Positions 12,829 through 15,681 of a DNA stretch of 15,681 nt are shown here, in pieces. Positions within the stretch are counted from its first letter, which is position 1; each line of letters starts with the position of its first letter. The notes beneath the pieces were generated by a model that worked only from the letters and a program-made list of their open reading frames with translations, did not search any database and was not told where the DNA came from. This DNA is from an uncultured Alistipes sp. (lineage in GTDB: Bacteria; Bacteroidota; Bacteroidia; Bacteroidales; Rikenellaceae). The stretch is taken from the NCBI GenBank assembly GCA_900769525.1, contig CAAGGY010000123.1:1-15681 (forward strand), given 5' to 3'. Position numbers and translations under genes: made by a program.

Positions 12829-13998
12829 ATGAGATTAGGAATGAGAATAGCACTTAGCACTATCGCCATGCTACTGTTTATGAGCATGGCAACGGCTCAA
12901 AACCAGGGATTTAACCTCATCGTCGTGGGCGACCCACAGCCACAAACCGAGGCTCAAATCACCGCTTTGGAGCAAGAGATAATACCTCATATCGCCACAA
13001 TCGTCGAGGAGTATAAAACGTCGGGCTACCCCACCGCCATACTACTCACGGGCGACAACGTATGGGACACGATGAAGTTTATGCCACGCATAAAGAGCAC
13101 GTTTGAGGCACTCGGCGTGCCTCTCTACACCGTAATTGGCAACCATGACCACGACCGCCGTGCGAAGCGAAATCAGGCGAAAGCGGAGAGACACTATGTC
13201 GAAACCTTTGGCCCTCGCAACGTAAGTTTCGTGCTTGGCCAGACACTCTTTGTAACGCTCGACAACATCGACTACACGACATATAAAGATTACAAATCAG
13301 ATGTTGATTCTGAGCAACTTGCATGGTTAAATAGCGTAGTTAATCAGCACCCCGACATCGAGCGTGTAGCAGTCTGCATGCACGCCCCAGCATCGAAGAT
13401 TGCGGAGCCTCAGTTGCGCCCCTATGCAGAGCCTATTGTCGAGATTATCGGAGAGCGCAAAATCGAGTTTATCACAGGCCATGCACACCGCCATGCAACG
13501 GTCGACATTGCAGAAAATATCATCGAGCACAACGTGGCCCAGGTGAGCGGAAACCTATGGTTCGCACCCATCTGCGCTGATGGCACACCGCGTGGCATAT
13601 TCTGCATCGAGGAGCGCAACGGAGAGTGGCAGTGGCAGCACCGCATACTTGGCAAAAATAGCGACTATCAACTACGTTTATGGCCTGTGGGAGCAGTTCA
13701 CGAGCATGAGGATTATATCGTTGTTAAGGCCATCGGCTGGGACGAAAAATGGAGTATAGAGTGGAGCGAAAATGGAGAGCATAGAGGCGAGATGGAGCAG
13801 ATAAAAATTGTTGATCCCGACTATATCTATTATGTTGATAATGAAGCCGATTACCGCAAGAAATATATGGATCGTCTACGCCGCTCGGCACGCCCTGCTC
13901 GCCACTATTTTCGCTGCCGCCCAACGAGCAAAAATAGCGAAATTACCATTACCGCCACTGACCGATTTGGTCGCACGTTCAGAGTAAATAATAGGTAG
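12829..13998 (+). CDS. Secreted calcineurin-like metallophosphatase, 389 aa
   Basis: A signal peptide covers about 1-23 (ATAQ at its end), so the protein is exported. The calcineurin-like metal-site motifs appear in order: GDPQPQ at 34-39 (where the usual D-x-H has Gln37 in place of His), GDNVWD at 75-80, GNHDHD at 104-109, MHAP with His185, and GHAHRH at 217-222. The C-terminal part (about 285-389) looks like the extra domain found in Bacteroidetes metallophosphatases of this size; the N-terminal accessory domain of longer relatives is absent. The substrate is unknown (a phosphoester). ATG 12829 and ATG 12841 (Met5, MRIALSTIAM) both give a signal peptide; the choice is open. It stands alone, divergent from dnaX, and ends 78 bases before a convergent gene. 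Confidence 0.88.
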   Translation: MRLGMRIALSTIAMLLFMSMATAQNQGFNLIVVGDPQPQTEAQITALEQEIIPHIATIVEEYKTSGYPTAILLTGDNVWDTMKFMPRIKSTFEALGVPLYTVIGNHDHDRRAKRNQAKAERHYVETFGPRNVSFVLGQTLFVTLDNIDYTTYKDYKSDVDSEQLAWLNSVVNQHPDIERVAVCMHAPASKIAEPQLRPYAEPIVEIIGERKIEFITGHAHRHATVDIAENIIEHNVAQVSGNLWFAPICADGTPRGIFCIEERNGEWQWQHRILGKNSDYQLRLWPVGAVHEHEDYIVVKAIGWDEKWSIEWSENGEHRGEMEQIKIVDPDYIYYVDNEADYRKKYMDRLRRSARPARHYFRCRPTSKNSEITITATDRFGRTFRVNNR

Positions 13999-14021
13999 CA
14001 ATATAAAGATAATATTAAAGC

Positions 14022-14060
14022 AAGATGGGCTGTCCAACATGGTGTTGAACAGCCCATCTT
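14022..14060 (-). terminator. Strong terminator hairpin between convergent genes
   Basis: Arms 14022-14033 and 14049-14060 pair perfectly over 12 bp (AAGATGGGCTGT/ACAGCCCATCTT). After one imperfect pair (14034/14048) four more pairs form (14035-14038/14044-14047) around a 5-nt loop. The imperfect pair is C-A in plus RNA but G-U in minus RNA, so the stem best serves the minus-strand gene ending at 14077, although it can act for both. It is flanked by A/T tracts. Its inner part matches the hairpin at 153-182. Confidence 0.85.
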
Positions 14061-14076
14061 TTATGCTCGAAATATG

Positions 14077-15351
14077 CTACTCGAAGTATGTGTTACCACT
14101 ACCGCAGTGACGGCCCTCGATATAGATATCAACTTTGTAGGTACCCTTCTGGAAGGCAGAGCCATCGTAGAAGACACTTACAGGCACCGACTCATTCTCG
14201 TAGCTCACCTTACGCATAGCCGACGCTGTACGACCCTCGCCCTCGAAGGTGAAAGGAATCATCTTATCGGCAGGCGACAAGATATAACCATCAGGATCAG
14301 TGATACATACATAGATAGTCTTCTCGCCTGGCTCGGCAAGCTCGTTGGCAGTAAGCTCGAAGTCAACACGAAGACGTGATGCGACCTTGATACGCTTTAC
14401 ATTCTTACCATTATCGTTGAGTGCCACGATGCGCACACCACCAGTACGGATAACTGAGCCGATACGCACCTTAGTATTAAGCTCCTCGGCCTTCTCCTCG
14501 GCCTTCTCTGCACGCTCCTGGTAACCAGTACGCTCCTTCTCATACGCCACATTCTTGGCCTGAAGGTCGGTATTGATGTCATTGAGCGAGTCGATCTGAC
14601 GCAAGTAGCCCTTCATAACACCCTTAAGCATATCGACCTCACGGCGATACTTTGCCAGCTGATTATAGTTATAGGTCTTCTCCCTCTGCAACTGCTCGAG
14701 CATCACGACAGCCTCCTGGTACTTCTGCATCATAGTGTCGTTCTTGCTCTTATACTGCTCAAGCTCCTCGACCAACGACTCAGCATCACGCTGCAACATA
14801 TTGTTCTGCTCCTCAAAGAGGCGACGTGCCGACTCCACAAGAGCATAGTCCTGCTCGATGGTCTTAACCTTGCCGTAGTTCTTAACCGCAAATATTGTCA
14901 ACGGGATAAGGATGATAAGCAGCACTACGGCGACAGTAAGAAATCCTACCGACGAACGCTTGTAGCGTGCAACCTCCTCCTCGTAATCATCTAAGATTCG
15001 CTCATTTTGGTCGTACTCACCACCATAGAGCGTCTGCGACGTAGGCTGCGACGTAGGCTTGGCTACTGGCTCTGCGACGGGTGCAACCTTTGGCTCGGCA
15101 ACGGGTGCTGGCTTAGGCTCTGCAACGGGCGTTGTGTGAATTTCGTTTACCGTTGTAGGCTGTGCCTTACGCTCGGCAAGGATATCGTTAAGCGTCTTCT
15201 GAGGTACAGCAGCAGCCTCATTGAGAGTATTTGTAACAGGAGCTGAGCCCTGCTGAGCAACATCGTCCGTCACCGCAGCACCACAGAATGGGCACGTAGC
15301 AAGACGGCTCGAAATGGGGTTATTACAACTCTTACATCTAATTAGTGCCAT
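14077..15351 (-). CDS. Zinc-ribbon, single-pass membrane, coiled-coil protein of unknown role, 424 aa
   Basis: I do not recognise a named gene. The N-terminus is a zinc ribbon with two CxxC knuckles (Cys6/Cys9 and Cys20/Cys23). A low-complexity Ala/Pro/Glu/Lys linker follows (about 35-108, with three VAEP-type repeats at 76-98), then an acidic segment, one membrane helix (about 135-156), a long coiled coil (about 160-295, with an AEKAEEKAEEL stretch) and a compact, probably beta-rich C-terminal domain (about 296-424). The basic flank KNYGKVK after the helix and the cysteine-rich start make a cytosolic N-terminus likely, but this is inference. A minus-strand box TATATTTG at 15382-15375 gives it its own promoter just after recG. 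A strong terminator follows. Coiled-coil proteins like this are often labelled SMC-like, which the sequence does not support. Confidence 0.8.
   Translation of the reverse strand: MALIRCKSCNNPISSRLATCPFCGAAVTDDVAQQGSAPVTNTLNEAAAVPQKTLNDILAERKAQPTTVNEIHTTPVAEPKPAPVAEPKVAPVAEPVAKPTSQPTSQTLYGGEYDQNERILDDYEEEVARYKRSSVGFLTVAVVLLIILIPLTIFAVKNYGKVKTIEQDYALVESARRLFEEQNNMLQRDAESLVEELEQYKSKNDTMMQKYQEAVVMLEQLQREKTYNYNQLAKYRREVDMLKGVMKGYLRQIDSLNDINTDLQAKNVAYEKERTGYQERAEKAEEKAEELNTKVRIGSVIRTGGVRIVALNDNGKNVKRIKVASRLRVDFELTANELAEPGEKTIYVCITDPDGYILSPADKMIPFTFEGEGRTASAMRKVSYENESVPVSVFYDGSAFQKGTYKVDIYIEGRHCGSGNTYFE
15031..15126 (-). repeat. Short tandem repeats coding the VAEP/SQPT linker
   Basis: The plus strand repeats a 24-base unit (ggctc-gcaacgggtg type) about three times, coding VAEPKPAP, VAEPKVAP and VAEPVAKP, next to two copies of a 12-base unit tgcgacgtaggc coding PTSQ. 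It lies in the flexible linker of the zinc-ribbon protein, where length changes would stay in frame. Confidence 0.7.
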
Positions 15352-15374
15352 ATTGTTTATGGGTTATTTGTTTG

Positions 15375-15382
15375 CAAATATA
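15375..15382 (-). promoter_or_regulatory. -7 box of the zinc-ribbon protein gene
   Basis: The minus strand reads TATATTTG, matching TAnnTTTG, between the recG stop (15403) and the ATG at 15351. The expected leader is about 20 nt. The -33 region is not clear. Confidence 0.5.
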
Positions 15383-15402
15383 ACGTATTTTCTACTACTA
15401 TC

Positions 15403-15681
15403 TTATGAAATATCGGAAAAATCTATACGTTCACGCCTCTTATGTCTATCTCGCAACTCACGTAGTGCCAGATTCTCTGCACGCTCAAGCTGCGGATCAG
15501 AGGCCAAAATACGGAGTGCCTCTTCACGTGTAAGCTCCATAATCTGAGTGTCGGTAGCCAGGTTGGCAATGTTGAGCTCAAAGGCCTCACCACTCTGCTG
15601 CGTACCGTGGATATCGCCAGCACCACGCAGCTTAAGGTCGAGCTCCGAGAGCCTAAAACCATCGTTGGTAGCACACATAGC
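15403..15681 (-). CDS. recG: ATP-dependent DNA helicase RecG, C-terminal 92 residues
   Basis: RecG remodels stalled replication forks and branched DNA. Only the C-terminus is in the window; the 5' part lies beyond 15681. The visible part contains the strongly conserved TNDGFRLSELDLKLRGAGDIHGTQQSG (RecG has the form DLKLRGPGD-x-GT-QSG, here with Ala in place of the usual Pro), followed by the C-terminal helices (ANLATDTQIMELTREEALRIL). The reading frame is open to the edge and ends at a TAA at 15403-15405. It lies 51 nt upstream of the zinc-ribbon gene, which has its own promoter box. Confidence 0.92.
   Translation of the reverse strand, partial: AMCATNDGFRLSELDLKLRGAGDIHGTQQSGEAFELNIANLATDTQIMELTREEALRILASDPQLERAENLALRELRDRHKRRERIDFSDIS

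Overview
The window looks like a chromosomal housekeeping segment from a member of the Bacteroidetes, most likely Bacteroidales. Three things support this: promoter boxes of the Bacteroidetes type TAnnTTTG lie just upstream of several genes, Shine-Dalgarno sequences are almost absent, and the gene families (BatD/BatE, single-chain class I fumarase, bL25 with a CTC tail, Bacteroidetes-type secreted metallophosphatase) are typical of that phylum. An Alistipes/Rikenellaceae-like source is a guess. I see no phage, CRISPR, rRNA, tRNA or insertion-sequence gene.

Layout. 1-21 holds a possible start of a leftward gene. 22-210 is a spacer with its promoter and the terminator hairpin of ridA. ridA (minus) and a META-domain lipoprotein (plus) diverge from a perfectly palindromic pair of -7 boxes (614-634). 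The lipoprotein runs 16 bp into the 3' end of pth. rplY-pth (minus) is a translation operon with a clear promoter and an approximately 80-nt leader. batD-batE-recR (minus) is a tight operon that joins an envelope/stress module to recombination repair. 5706-6016 is a 311-base spacer with a G/C-run hairpin, a small hairpin near batD and a 123-bp imperfect palindrome whose end provides the fumarase stop codon. dnaX-tyrS-folB-NSS symporter-fumarase (minus) form a nearly gapless chain starting from a promoter that sits almost on the dnaX start codon. A secreted metallophosphatase (plus) diverges from dnaX. A zinc-ribbon/membrane/coiled-coil protein and the 3' end of recG (both minus) close the window.

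Main discovery candidate. The dnaX gene carries an uninterrupted run of 11 A residues (coding strand) exactly where the clamp-loader core ends and the tau-specific linker starts. The zero frame goes on to a 596-residue tau protein. Gaining or losing one A, or a one-base ribosomal slip, reaches a stop codon at once (UAG) or after three codons, giving a gamma-like protein of 365-367 residues. This matches in design the programmed slippage known for dnaX of Thermus and the frameshift of E. coli, but uses its own sequence.

Other signals worth a look are the symmetric ridA/lipoprotein promoter, two related terminator hairpins (153-182 and 14022-14060) whose single imperfect pair becomes G-U only in the minus-strand RNA, and the 123-bp palindromic element.
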